From: a virus
Reading direction: 5' to 3' (one strand)
DNA: 55,857 nucleotides
IMG/VR virus record: IMGVR_UViG_3300029309_000050
Location: 1-55,857 of that record
Shown: one piece after another, positions 8,156 through 13,148 of the stretch
How the letters are laid out: each line of letters opens with the position of its first letter
Position numbering within the stretch: the first letter of the stretch is position 1
Notes under the pieces: generated by a model
Databases searched by the model: none
The model's input: only the letters and a program-made list of their open reading frames with translations
What the model was told of the DNA's origin: nothing
Position numbers and translations under genes: made by a program

Positions 8156-8280
8156 ACCCCACCGGGGCCTTTTTTAGCCGGTTTGCCGCAAAGTTTTTGG
8201 CTTTTGCCGGCGGCCTGGCCTGATTATCCGCCGTCTGGCTGCCCGTGCTCGGCTATCCGTACCAGCCAATTACGTATAGC
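8156..8280. other. GC-rich island with inverted repeats
   Basis: By hand count, 70 of 120 bases at 8161-8280 are G/C (58%); the flanking line 8041-8100 has 12 of 60 (20%). It contains CCCC-ACC-GGGG followed by CC and six T (8157-8175, terminator-like on the plus strand), GGC-TTTT-GCC (8199-8208), and a perfect 6-bp stem CGGCGG/CCGCCG (8208-8213 with 8228-8233). No convincing coding sequence. Candidate packaging site, origin component or recent insertion. Confidence 0.6.
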
Positions 8281-8289
8281 AAAACGGAC

Positions 8290-8317
8290 TTAACACGTGG
8301 TACTTTGGATAATATAA
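8290..8317 (+). promoter_or_regulatory. Early-arm promoter-like motif, copy 1
   Basis: TTAACACG, nine bases, GGATAATATAA. First of nine copies of TNAAYACG-N9-GGATAATATAA on the plus strand. The GG lies 25 bp upstream of the ATG at 8332, which supports that start over the longer upstream extension of the frame. Confidence 0.7.
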
Positions 8318-8331
8318 GTGAATATAAAATT

Positions 8332-8478
8332 ATGAATATAAATTTAAATAGGTTGAGAGAAGAAATGAGAGTCGATATGATTCAGTCCAACCCTGAGTTA
8401 TCTCATGAAGAAATTGTCGAAGTATTAGACGAAGTGTTTAATGTTGGGAAAGATTACATTGATAATCTTACGAAGTAA
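8332..8478 (+). CDS. Small hypothetical early protein
   Basis: 48 residues: MNINLNRLREEMRVDMIQSN then PELSHEEIVEVLDEVFNVGKDYIDNLTK, predicted mostly helical and acidic. The frame is open further upstream into the GC-rich island. The ATG at 8332 is chosen because promoter-like copy 1 lies 25 bp before it and the upstream sequence is noncoding in composition. The stop codon forms the start of motif copy 2. Function unknown. Confidence 0.6.
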   Translation: MNINLNRLREEMRVDMIQSNPELSHEEIVEVLDEVFNVGKDYIDNLTK

Positions 8479-8501
8479 ATACGTTCTCTAATGGATAATA
8501 A
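8476..8501 (+). promoter_or_regulatory. Early-arm promoter-like motif, copy 2
   Basis: TAAATACG, nine bases, GGATAATAAAG (last bases diverge). The TAA is the stop codon of the preceding gene. The GG lies 34 bp upstream of the ATG at 8527. Confidence 0.65.
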
Positions 8502-8526
8502 AGTAAATAAATATAATTTAATAATA

Positions 8527-8838
8527 ATGAAAAATACTCAATTAAATAAAGCAATAGCTAAATTAAGTAAGAAAGAATTAAAAGAAATCTTTCCACCAAT
8601 AACTAGAAAGAACTTTGTAGTAAGAAAGTCTTGGCTAGGTAGAAATCAAATCATAACATTTGTAAATAATAAAAATCAAAAAGTTACTTACAACCATGAT
8701 GAAGTATTAAAAATCATGTTACCTAAACTAAGCATTATGCCATGCTGGCTTAAGAGAGGCTACTGGTCTCAATCGACTGACATGCCATCTAATACTAGAG
8801 AATGTATAATCGAAAGAGTAGACCTTCAAACTAAATGA
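8527..8838 (+). CDS. Hypothetical early protein
   Basis: 103 residues from ATG 8527 (MKNTQLNKAIAKLSKKELKE ...). An in-frame ATG at 8491 overlaps the promoter-like motif and would add 12 residues, so the inner start is preferred. Basic, with KSWLGRNQIITFVNNKNQKVTYNHDEVLKIML and a Trp/Cys-bearing end (PCWLKRGYWSQSTDM). No family recognised. It overlaps the next start by ATGA. Confidence 0.55.
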   Translation: MKNTQLNKAIAKLSKKELKEIFPPITRKNFVVRKSWLGRNQIITFVNNKNQKVTYNHDEVLKIMLPKLSIMPCWLKRGYWSQSTDMPSNTRECIIERVDLQTK

Positions 8839-8978
8839 GAAGGTTTACTCACTACGTCTTGCTCTCATGCGCATTTACCCTGGGAGCAATGGCGTTCACT
8901 GGAATAGGATATATGATATTCTTACTAGTGACTGGACAAATAGCAGATGTTCATATTGCTTGCGCAATCTGCGATTAA
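8835..8978 (+). CDS. Small membrane protein
   Basis: 47 residues: MRRFTHYVLLSCAFTLGAMA then FTGIGYMIFLLVTGQIADV and a Cys-bearing end (HIACAICD). Two hydrophobic stretches, or one long one, indicate an inner-membrane protein. The start overlaps the previous stop (ATGA), typical of this genome. A different frame (8867-9055, 62 codons) overlaps it and was judged less likely. Function unknown. Confidence 0.5.
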   Translation: MRRFTHYVLLSCAFTLGAMAFTGIGYMIFLLVTGQIADVHIACAICD

Positions 8979-9062
8979 TCTTAACTAAGAACGAGTTTGA
9001 AGCTATAGCCTGCAAAGACAGGGTTCATCTGAAAAGATATATAAGCGAGGTATAAAGTGACG

Positions 9063-9077
9063 TTAAGAGCTGAGACC
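9063..9077 (+). repeat. 15-base repeat TTAAGAGCTGAGACC, copy 1
   Basis: Exact copy also at 11916-11930. Both begin a structured noncoding stretch just after a coding block. Possibly a shared 5' element of two noncoding RNAs. Confidence 0.6.
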
Positions 9078-9098
9078 CAAAGGCAAGATATGCGGAAA

Positions 9099-9169
9099 GC
9101 ATCACTCGGCACCGGAGGGTTTCGGTGTATAGCAAATGTATAGCATTGCGTATAGCATTCGGTGGATGC
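9099..9169 (+). repeat. Nested stem containing three TATAGCA iterons
   Basis: Outer stem GCATCAC (9099-9105) with GTGGATGC (9162-9169, one bulged G). Inner hairpin GCACCG/CGGTGT (9109-9114 with 9123-9128, loop GAGGGTTT). TGTATAGCA occurs at 9126-9134 and 9137-9145, and CGTATAGCA at 9149-9157, spaced 11 and 12 bp (about one helical turn). Further copies lie at 9197-9205, 9206-9214 (TGTACAGCA) and 8273-8281. Confidence 0.6.
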
Positions 9170-9240
9170 GGTATAAAGAGAATACGGAGTTTTTAATGTA
9201 TAGCATGTACAGCAAAAATCGCGCCGGAATTCTCACCGTA

Positions 9241-9282
9241 TGACGTATTGTCATATAAAGTTATTAACGTGACGTATTGTCA
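9241..9282. repeat. Two palindromic operator-like repeats
   Basis: TGACGTATTGTCA occurs exactly at 9241-9253 and 9270-9282, 29 bp start to start. Each has TGAC/GTCA inverted arms around a 5-bp centre, as expected for sites of a dimeric DNA-binding protein. The binder is unknown; the phage's HTH protein (14719-15366) is one candidate. Confidence 0.6.
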
Positions 9283-9288
9283 GTAGGT

Positions 9289-9345
9289 AAATAGTGTGAC
9301 AAAAGCTACCTATTATTCTATATTATGTAGTAAATGTCACTATTT
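9289..9345. repeat. Cruciform-capable inverted repeat
   Basis: AAATA-GT-GTGACA (9289-9301) pairs with TGTCAC-TATTT (9335-9345), leaving a 2-base bulge. An inner CTAC/GTAG (9306-9309 with 9327-9330) is separated by 4-base sides. The loop is A/T-only. Could be an origin hairpin, an RNA structure or a regulator site. Confidence 0.55.
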
Positions 9346-9428
9346 TTAACTATACTTACTACGAGACTTAGTATAATACTATATTTCCTTTTTATACTAT
9401 TAAACAAAGTAACTACTTTTATACATAC

Positions 9429-9456
9429 TGAATACGTAAAGTAAAGGATAATATAA
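9429..9456 (+). promoter_or_regulatory. Early-arm promoter-like motif, copy 3
   Basis: TGAATACG, nine bases, GGATAATATAA, 23 bp before the ATG at 9469. This copy is fully intergenic, showing that the motif is not merely coding sequence. Confidence 0.7.
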
Positions 9457-9468
9457 TAAATTAGAAAT

Positions 9469-9759
9469 ATGAATATAAAACACTTAATAAATAAGGAAAT
9501 TGAAAACCATACTGACTTAGAGTATTGGGGAACAGAGGAAAATATAAATAATGAAAATATTATATTTGACTATGTATTAGATAATAATATAGTAAATCAA
9601 GATTGGTTTGACACTAAATTAAAATATACTAGTCCAGAGTTATTAGAGGAATTATTAAAAGTTGTAAAGTTTTTTGAAGCTCACCAACTAAGTAATGAAG
9701 AAATGAAAGATAAAGAATATATGGAAAGTTTACTTGAAAATTATAATGAAAATAAATAA
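9469..9759 (+). CDS. Hypothetical acidic early protein
   Basis: 96 residues, helical and acidic (NKEIENHTDLEYWGTEENINNENIIF ... EELLKVVKFFEAHQLSNEEMKDKEYMESLLENYNENK). No recognised domain. Preceded by promoter-like copy 3 and followed 9 bp later by another small gene, so it starts a two-gene unit. Confidence 0.6.
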   Translation: MNIKHLINKEIENHTDLEYWGTEENINNENIIFDYVLDNNIVNQDWFDTKLKYTSPELLEELLKVVKFFEAHQLSNEEMKDKEYMESLLENYNENK

Positions 9760-9768
9760 ATTCGAATA

Positions 9769-10035
9769 ATGGAAAAAAAATATATAAAATTAAGTATAGA
9801 TGGGTGGTATACCCAGGACGAAGAGTATGCAAAGAAATTTAATAACTCTTTAGTAAACAACGAAAGTATATACCATGAGATTGCAAAAAACTATATAATC
9901 TCAATGAATATAAAATACGGTGGTTTAGCTATGGTATCATTAGATGATTTCCTATGCGAATATGGCGATGATTTAAAATATGAGGATTTAAAGCTCGGTG
10001 AATCAATATTAAGATTATTTGATTTACGAACTTAA
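9769..10035 (+). CDS. Hypothetical early protein
   Basis: 88 residues (MEKKYIKLSIDGWYTQDEEYAKKF ...), acidic, mixed alpha/beta, no membrane segment. Its stop codon is part of promoter-like copy 4. No family recognised; small early genes of this kind often encode host-takeover proteins, which is only a suggestion. Confidence 0.55.
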   Translation: MEKKYIKLSIDGWYTQDEEYAKKFNNSLVNNESIYHEIAKNYIISMNIKYGGLAMVSLDDFLCEYGDDLKYEDLKLGESILRLFDLRT

Positions 10036-10059
10036 TACGAAATCTAAAGGATAATATAA
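10032..10059 (+). promoter_or_regulatory. Early-arm promoter-like motif, copy 4
   Basis: TTAATACG, nine bases, GGATAATATAA. The TAA is the stop codon of the preceding gene; GG is 31 bp before the ATG at 10080. Confidence 0.7.
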
Positions 10060-10079
10060 GTGAATTTAAAAATTAAAAT

Positions 10080-10262
10080 ATGAATTTATCTTACCACATA
10101 TACTACAATAAAGAATTTAAAATCTATGACTTAGTAATTAAAAAAGACAACAAGCCTTTTTCTAACTACCATATTCATAACAAAAAAGATTTGATTAAAT
10201 TAATTAACAATAAAAACTATGACTACGAGTCAGATAAATATAGTGCTTATGAAATTAAATAA
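10080..10262 (+). CDS. Small hypothetical early protein
   Basis: 60 residues, Tyr/Lys/Asn-rich (MNLSYHIYYNKEFKIYDLVIKK ... DLIKLINNKNYDYESDKYSAYEIK). The start follows motif copy 4 and an A/T-rich leader. The layout, a short beta part then a helix with KKDLIKLI, resembles small DNA-mimic or regulatory proteins, but no family is recognised. Confidence 0.5.
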   Translation: MNLSYHIYYNKEFKIYDLVIKKDNKPFSNYHIHNKKDLIKLINNKNYDYESDKYSAYEIK

Positions 10263-10272
10263 AGTAAATAAC

Positions 10273-10458
10273 ATGAAAGAGCTTTTAGAGTATGTAGCTA
10301 ACAAACAGAAAAAACAAACTCACGACCACTACGAAATAGTGAAAGTATATGGTCCTTGCAAAGGCATGGGTAATAGAAGATATAAAGTACCACAAAAAAG
10401 TACTTTTAGAAAAGGTAAAAGCTATGCTTATAATAAGAAATGGACGTACACGAACTAA
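10273..10458 (+). CDS. Small basic hypothetical protein
   Basis: 61 residues from ATG 10273 (MKELLEYVANKQKKQTHDHYE ...), rich in Lys/Tyr/Gly (GPCKGMGNRRYKVPQKSTFRKGK). The frame extends upstream into the preceding gene, so the first ATG after that gene's stop was chosen. The stop codon starts motif copy 5. Function unknown. Confidence 0.5.
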   Translation: MKELLEYVANKQKKQTHDHYEIVKVYGPCKGMGNRRYKVPQKSTFRKGKSYAYNKKWTYTN

Positions 10459-10483
10459 ATACGACTAGTATTGGATAATATAA
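10456..10483 (+). promoter_or_regulatory. Early-arm promoter-like motif, copy 5
   Basis: TAAATACG, nine bases, GGATAATATAA. TAA is the stop codon of the preceding gene; GG is 30 bp before the ATG at 10503. Confidence 0.7.
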
Positions 10484-10502
10484 TAAATTAAATTAAATAA
10501 TA

Positions 10503-10745
10503 ATGAGTAGATTAAAAACACTTTATGATAGACTTAATACTAATTTAAAGTCTGAATTGCAAGCTAGCGCTAGAAAATATGACACAGCTAAGAGATTAAA
10601 GTATAAACTCATGAGTAGTACATTATGGTATGATTTATCAGTTGATGATATTAGCCAGTTAATGAGTTATTCAGGACTATATACAAATGAAGTAACTGCT
10701 AGTGATGTACTATATGGCACTAGATTTATTAAACAAGATAAATAA
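10503..10745 (+). CDS. Hypothetical early protein
   Basis: 80 residues (MSRLKTLYDRLNTNLKSELQ ...), basic helical N-terminal half and LSVDDISQLMSYSGLYTNEV near the C-terminus. It ends at the inverted repeat that precedes the first tRNA-like RNA. No recognised family. Confidence 0.55.
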   Translation: MSRLKTLYDRLNTNLKSELQASARKYDTAKRLKYKLMSSTLWYDLSVDDISQLMSYSGLYTNEVTASDVLYGTRFIKQDK

Positions 10746-10786
10746 GAGGAGCGCACTAAATTGGTAAGCCGGAATCCCAGTCCTCT
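10745..10786 (+). repeat. Inverted repeat upstream of tRNA-like RNA A
   Basis: AGAGGA (10746-10751 region) pairs perfectly with TCCTCT (10781-10786), enclosing ~30 bases that contain TTGGTAAGCC. It directly abuts the tRNA-like RNA at 10787. A parallel arrangement (8-bp repeat, then tRNA-like RNA) occurs at 11956-12080. Confidence 0.5.
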
Positions 10787-10890
10787 TGCGTGTTATGGTA
10801 AATATCAAAAGCGTACACAAGGAATAAATGAGTGTATGTGCATTAAAAGTTCTGATGTAGGATAATGAGGTTCGAATCCTCAGCACGCGC
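10787..10890 (+). tRNA. tRNA-like RNA A (non-canonical, 104 nt)
   Basis: A perfect T arm, TGAGG-TTCGAAT-CCTCA (10866-10882), is followed by GCACGCG, which pairs with TGCGTGT at 10787-10793 (7 bp, two G-U). TA then TGGT-AAAT-ATCA gives a D-arm-like stem. Instead of a normal 17-base anticodon arm there is an 8-bp stem GCGTACAC/GTGTATGT with a 13-base loop, so no anticodon can be assigned. No encoded CCA. It could be a tRNA with an insertion, a decayed tRNA or a tRNA mimic. Confidence 0.5.
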
Positions 10891-10904
10891 TAAAAATTAA
10901 GAAT

Positions 10905-11132
10905 ATGAAGAAATTTAAAGATACTAAATTTAAAGAACTAGAAGCTAAAGGTTTAATCAGTGAAAAGCTTAAACAAATTGATACCTTTGAAGCTAAGTAT
11001 TCACCGTGCACCGAATCAAAAGCAATGAGAAAATGGTGTACTGATTATGAATATCGTAAAAGAGAATGGCAATTTAGAAATAGCGTTGCCGAATATGCAA
11101 AGTATAACGCACATAAAGCATTTATGAAATGA
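10905..11132 (+). CDS. Hypothetical early protein
   Basis: 75 residues, basic/helical (MKKFKDTKFKELEAKGLISEKLK ... SKAMRKWCTDYEYRKREWQFRNSVAEYAKYNAHKAF). It starts 15 bp after tRNA-like RNA A and overlaps the next gene by ATGA. Function unknown. Confidence 0.55.
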   Translation: MKKFKDTKFKELEAKGLISEKLKQIDTFEAKYSPCTESKAMRKWCTDYEYRKREWQFRNSVAEYAKYNAHKAFMK

Positions 11133-11308
11133 ATAATTTAACAGATTATATGGCAGTCGGATTAGCCGAAGGCTTTGAAAAAGGTACTGAAGACCAAGTA
11201 ATTGAAGCTTGGCAGTACCTACACGACACAGGTTTAGCTTACAAACTACAAGGTTGGTTTGGTAGGACAGCTCAACGATTAATAGAACAAGGAATTATAA
11301 ATGAATAA
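11129..11308 (+). CDS. Small conserved-looking phage protein
   Basis: 59 residues: MNNLTDYMAVGLAEGFEKGT, then EAWQYLHDTGLAYKLQGWFGRTAQRLIEQGIINE. The C-terminal phrase (LxxTGxAxxLQGxxGRTAxxLIExG) is widespread in small proteins of marine and cyanophages; function there is unknown. Overlaps of ATGA with the previous gene and TAATG with the next support translation. Confidence 0.7.
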   Translation: MNNLTDYMAVGLAEGFEKGTEDQVIEAWQYLHDTGLAYKLQGWFGRTAQRLIEQGIINE

Positions 11309-11505
11309 TGAGAAAATTTGATAGATATAAAGAAAACTTAAGGCAAGTAGGTAATGAGATATATTCTTATTCTACAAACGTCGCAACAATTGAATACCCA
11401 AATTTAATACAACACGGTTGGTGGAGTGTTACAACTCAGAAACATATCAACTATGTTGCAAAAGAATTAGGTTTAACAATTAAAAAACCATATTTAGATG
11501 AGTAA
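11308..11505 (+). CDS. Small conserved-looking phage protein
   Basis: 65 residues. The core SYSTNVATIEYPNLIQHGWWSVTTQKHINYVAKELGLT is a pattern I recognise from small unannotated phage and host proteins (THVATI....L..HGWWSVTTxKHINYVAxELG). A compact fold of unknown function. It overlaps both neighbours (TAATG before, 8 bp after). Confidence 0.65.
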   Translation: MRKFDRYKENLRQVGNEIYSYSTNVATIEYPNLIQHGWWSVTTQKHINYVAKELGLTIKKPYLDE

Positions 11506-11692
11506 AATGAAAGAACTAGAACACATTGCGGATTGCGTAGTAGATGTATTAGAAGAACATTTAGAACATAATATCGCTTGGGCGGTAGATGACACAATTG
11601 TAGATGGATTAGAGCACGACGAATTTGCCGATGCTATACATTATATCCGCAAAGCTGTAGTGCACAAACTAAATACGAAATACAATGGATAA
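11498..11692 (+). CDS. Small acidic hypothetical protein
   Basis: 64 residues (MSKMKELEHIADCVVDVLEEHLEHNIAWAVDDTIVDGLEHDEFADAIHYIRKAV ...), acidic and helical; resembles short phage proteins with an AWAVDD..V.GL phrase. A second in-frame ATG at 11507 lies after the previous stop and is an alternative start. The C-terminal codons (KLNTKYNG) overlap promoter-like copy 6, whose GGATAA contains the stop codon. Confidence 0.6.
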   Translation: MSKMKELEHIADCVVDVLEEHLEHNIAWAVDDTIVDGLEHDEFADAIHYIRKAVVHKLNTKYNG

Positions 11693-11697
11693 TATAA
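11670..11697 (+). promoter_or_regulatory. Early-arm promoter-like motif, copy 6
   Basis: TAAATACG, nine bases, GGATAATATAA. Here the whole left half lies within the 3' end of the preceding gene and is out of frame as a stop, yet the spacing is unchanged. GG is 15 bp before the ATG at 11702. Confidence 0.65.
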
Positions 11698-11701
11698 TTG
11701 T

Positions 11702-11890
11702 ATGAAATGTAAATGTCAAAATATAATTCCGCCAGGTCGAGTAGCACTAGGTTACAATATATGTGTCAAGTGTAGTACCACACAACAATACAGCTATGTA
11801 CCTATAATAGCTAACAAGCAAGTACTCGAAGTACAAATTGTGTCACCCGAAGTAAGTGCTAGCGTGCACAAGGCTTGGCGAAGAAAATAA
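11702..11890 (+). CDS. Small zinc-ribbon-like protein
   Basis: 62 residues: MKCKCQNIIPPGRVALGYNICVKCS has C3, C5, C21 and C24, a possible zinc site. The tail YSYVPIIANKQVLEVQIV ... HKAWRRK is typical of small phage proteins of this type. Likely binds nucleic acid or protein; function unknown. It ends at the start of a ~310-bp noncoding stretch. Confidence 0.6.
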   Translation: MKCKCQNIIPPGRVALGYNICVKCSTTQQYSYVPIIANKQVLEVQIVSPEVSASVHKAWRRK

Positions 11891-11915
11891 AGGTGAAAAA
11901 GAAATAGGAGGCAAT

Positions 11916-11930
11916 TTAAGAGCTGAGACC
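11916..11930 (+). repeat. 15-base repeat TTAAGAGCTGAGACC, copy 2
   Basis: Exact copy of 9063-9077. Its GACC end pairs with GGTC in the downstream hairpin here, so sequence conservation may reflect RNA structure or a protein site. Confidence 0.6.
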
Positions 11931-11955
11931 ATTTGTCACACTAACTTTTTCATAC

Positions 11956-12080
11956 AGGTGAGGTTTAAGGTTGGAAGACTAAAACGTCGTACCCACAAAT
12001 GCGTGGTCGTTGGCGTTGAAGTAAGAAAGACAGTATAAACAGAGAAATCGTACGCCATTCCAGTGCTGTCCGCCTCACCT
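11956..12080 (+). ncRNA. Structured RNA domain upstream of tRNA-like RNA B
   Basis: Closed by a perfect 8-bp stem AGGTGAGG/CCTCACCT. Inside, CCAC-AAATGC-GTGG and the surrounding AACGTC/GGCGTT form a stacked hairpin near 11985-12020. It ends 7 bp before tRNA-like RNA B. Candidate noncoding RNA or regulatory leader; no known RNA family recognised. Confidence 0.4.
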
Positions 12081-12087
12081 TTTATAT

Positions 12088-12192
12088 AGACATGATATGG
12101 TATTAAAGAGATAACACTAATGTATGCTGGAACAGTTAAGACACACGCTATCGTATAAGAACTCTTACGCAGGTTCGACTCCTGCCATGTCT
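12088..12192 (+). tRNA. tRNA-like RNA B (non-canonical, 105 nt)
   Basis: Perfect 7-bp acceptor stem AGACATG (12088-12094)/CATGTCT (12186-12192) and perfect T arm GCAGG-TTCGACT-CCTGC (12169-12185). TAAG-AACT-CTTA just before the T arm resembles a long variable arm as in Leu/Ser/Tyr tRNAs. The middle (ACACTAATG ... GCTATCG) is ~40 bases with no normal 5-bp stem and 7-base loop, so the anticodon is not assignable. No encoded CCA. Same size and layout as RNA A. Confidence 0.5.
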
Positions 12193-12206
12193 TCTAAATT
12201 AAAATT

Positions 12207-12425
12207 ATGAAATACTTATTTATACTAGATTTTACAGACGGTAAAGTTTACAGATACAATATGAAAGACATGTGCCAGCTGTTAAACCTGACTGATTCTC
12301 ATCGTGTATGGTCTTTTCCAGATGACTTTGAAGATTTTATAGTTACTGAAGGTTTTTCACTCAGTAACGTAGAATGGATGGCAACTAACAGCGGTAAACT
12401 CTATACATATATGGACACAGACTAA
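12207..12425 (+). CDS. Small hypothetical protein
   Basis: 72 residues: MKYLFILDFTDGKVYRYNMKDMCQLLN, then RVWSFPDDFEDFIVTEGFSLSNVEWMATNSG. The pattern YxFIxDxxxGKVYRY ... EDFIxxxGFSLxNVEWM looks like a conserved marine phage protein. Mixed alpha/beta, no catalytic motif. It starts 14 bp after tRNA-like RNA B; the stop is part of motif copy 7. Confidence 0.6.
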   Translation: MKYLFILDFTDGKVYRYNMKDMCQLLNLTDSHRVWSFPDDFEDFIVTEGFSLSNVEWMATNSGKLYTYMDTD

Positions 12426-12450
12426 ACACGAAGTAATCTGGATAATATAA
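12423..12450 (+). promoter_or_regulatory. Early-arm promoter-like motif, copy 7
   Basis: TAAACACG, nine bases, GGATAATATAA. TAA is the preceding stop codon. GG is 15 bp before an ATG at 12455 that opens a 7-codon micro-ORF (MKKKCNK) ending as ATGA on the start of the next gene at 12475. This is a possible leader peptide. Confidence 0.65.
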
Positions 12451-12474
12451 TTGTATGAAAAAAAAATGTAACAA

Positions 12475-12693
12475 ATGATATATAATAGTAATTTAAAAAA
12501 TAAAGCCTACGATAAAATTTACTCTAAAATACAAACAGTAAATAATGAAATTAAAGCTGATGAGTACGATATTAAAAACGGTTTAGTGACTAAATTTGTA
12601 CCTAAAGAGCTGCATATCAGTGCTTTAAACTTTAAGAAAAAAGAAAAAAAAATATATAAATACATACTTAAATTAATTAAAAATTATGGATAA
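12475..12693 (+). CDS. Small basic hypothetical protein
   Basis: 72 residues (MIYNSNLKNKAYDKIYSKIQTV ... FKKKEKKIYKYILKLIKNYG), very Lys/Tyr/Ile-rich and helical. It is preceded by a 7-codon micro-ORF whose stop overlaps this start, and overlaps the next gene by 8 bp. No family recognised. Confidence 0.5.
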   Translation: MIYNSNLKNKAYDKIYSKIQTVNNEIKADEYDIKNGLVTKFVPKELHISALNFKKKEKKIYKYILKLIKNYG

Positions 12694-13147
12694 ATTTAAC
12701 TACGATGATGTCGTTCAAGCTTTAGAGGCCGACGGCATAATGCAAGAACCTGATGCGCCTTGGCTTCTTGAATATATACTTCAAGAGCATGGAGGCGAAT
12801 TAGATACCACTAGTGATTGGGCTAGAGGTTACGAAAGACTGCTAGTATACTCTGAGTCTACTGCAGATAGCTATGATGTATATGTGTGTACAGACAACCA
12901 TAATGGACCATCAGATTTTAGTAACGACGTATACTACTATGAAGACCATGAAGCTTGGTCTGAAAGAGTTCTTGACACCTTATTTCAAGGTTGCAATGTG
13001 TGGGTTGACAGTCACATTTGGGACGATATGGAATATGATTTCAATATCGTATTAGAGGAAGCTTGGATTGACATATACGAAGGCTTGCATGCGGACAAAG
13101 TATGCGAAATGGAATCCGACGGCGGAGAATATATTGAAGAAGAATAA
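12686..13147 (+). CDS. Acidic hypothetical protein
   Basis: 153 residues, strongly acidic (EADGIMQEPDAPWLLEYILQE ... DNHNGPSDFSNDVYYYEDHEAW ... ESDGGEYIEEE) with many aromatic residues. Such composition is seen in DNA-mimic anti-defence proteins, but also in ordinary phage proteins; no family recognised. It overlaps the gene upstream and is followed 1 bp later by the next start. Confidence 0.55.
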   Translation: MDKFNYDDVVQALEADGIMQEPDAPWLLEYILQEHGGELDTTSDWARGYERLLVYSESTADSYDVYVCTDNHNGPSDFSNDVYYYEDHEAWSERVLDTLFQGCNVWVDSHIWDDMEYDFNIVLEEAWIDIYEGLHADKVCEMESDGGEYIEEE

Positions 13148-13148
13148 T

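Larger units (their letters stand above)
7989..8331. promoter_or_regulatory. Divergent control region between the two arms
   Basis: 343 bp without a supported gene, between the first leftward gene (7988) and the first rightward gene (8332). It holds a possible Bacteroidota-type box for the leftward arm (8011-8018), ATTAATATAC twice (near 8051 and 8111), a TGTCACA site near 8065, a GC-rich island (8156-8280) with hairpins, one TATAGCA element (8273-8281), and the first copy of the early-arm promoter-like motif (8290-8317). Both transcription units appear to start here. Confidence 0.75.
8979..9468. other. Noncoding origin/regulatory-like region
   Basis: About 490 bp with no supported gene. In order: a 15-base repeat shared with 11916-11930; a nested stem enclosing three iteron-like TATAGCA repeats; two more TATAGCA-type repeats; two palindromic TGACGTATTGTCA sites; a 57-bp cruciform (9289-9345); a palindrome TAGTAT-A-ATACTA (9369-9381); an A/T-rich run; and promoter-like copy 3. 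Iterons next to an A/T-rich stretch are typical of replication origins, but this is inference. Confidence 0.6.
11891..12206. other. Noncoding structured stretch
   Basis: About 315 bp without a convincing gene (a 60-codon frame at 11856-12038 conflicts with the structure and overlaps the zinc-ribbon gene). It holds the second 15-base repeat, a long-range stem GACC-ATTTGT (11926-11935) with ACAAAT...GGTC (11996-12009), a domain closed by AGGTGAGG/CCTCACCT, and tRNA-like RNA B. Confidence 0.55.

Noticed and set aside
8867-9055. A 62-codon open frame on the plus strand
   Set aside because: It overlaps the 47-codon membrane protein at 8835-8978, which has an ATGA link to its upstream neighbour and a clear hydrophobic pattern. 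The frame at 8867 lacks such support.
9063-9085. Resemblance of GCTGAGA to the thiamine-pyrophosphate riboswitch box
   Set aside because: The remaining conserved parts of that riboswitch are missing, and the second copy of the repeat has different downstream sequence.
10860-10867. GGATAAT inside tRNA-like RNA A as a tenth promoter copy
   Set aside because: No ACG lies nine bases upstream, so only half of the element is present.
10846-10870. CTGATG inside tRNA-like RNA A as part of a hammerhead ribozyme core
   Set aside because: The matching GAAA segment and third stem are absent; the bases are part of the tRNA-like fold instead.
11856-12038. A 60-codon frame running from the zinc-ribbon gene into the noncoding stretch
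   Set aside because: It overlaps the 62-residue gene, crosses the 15-base repeat and RNA stems, and its translation shows no protein-like pattern.
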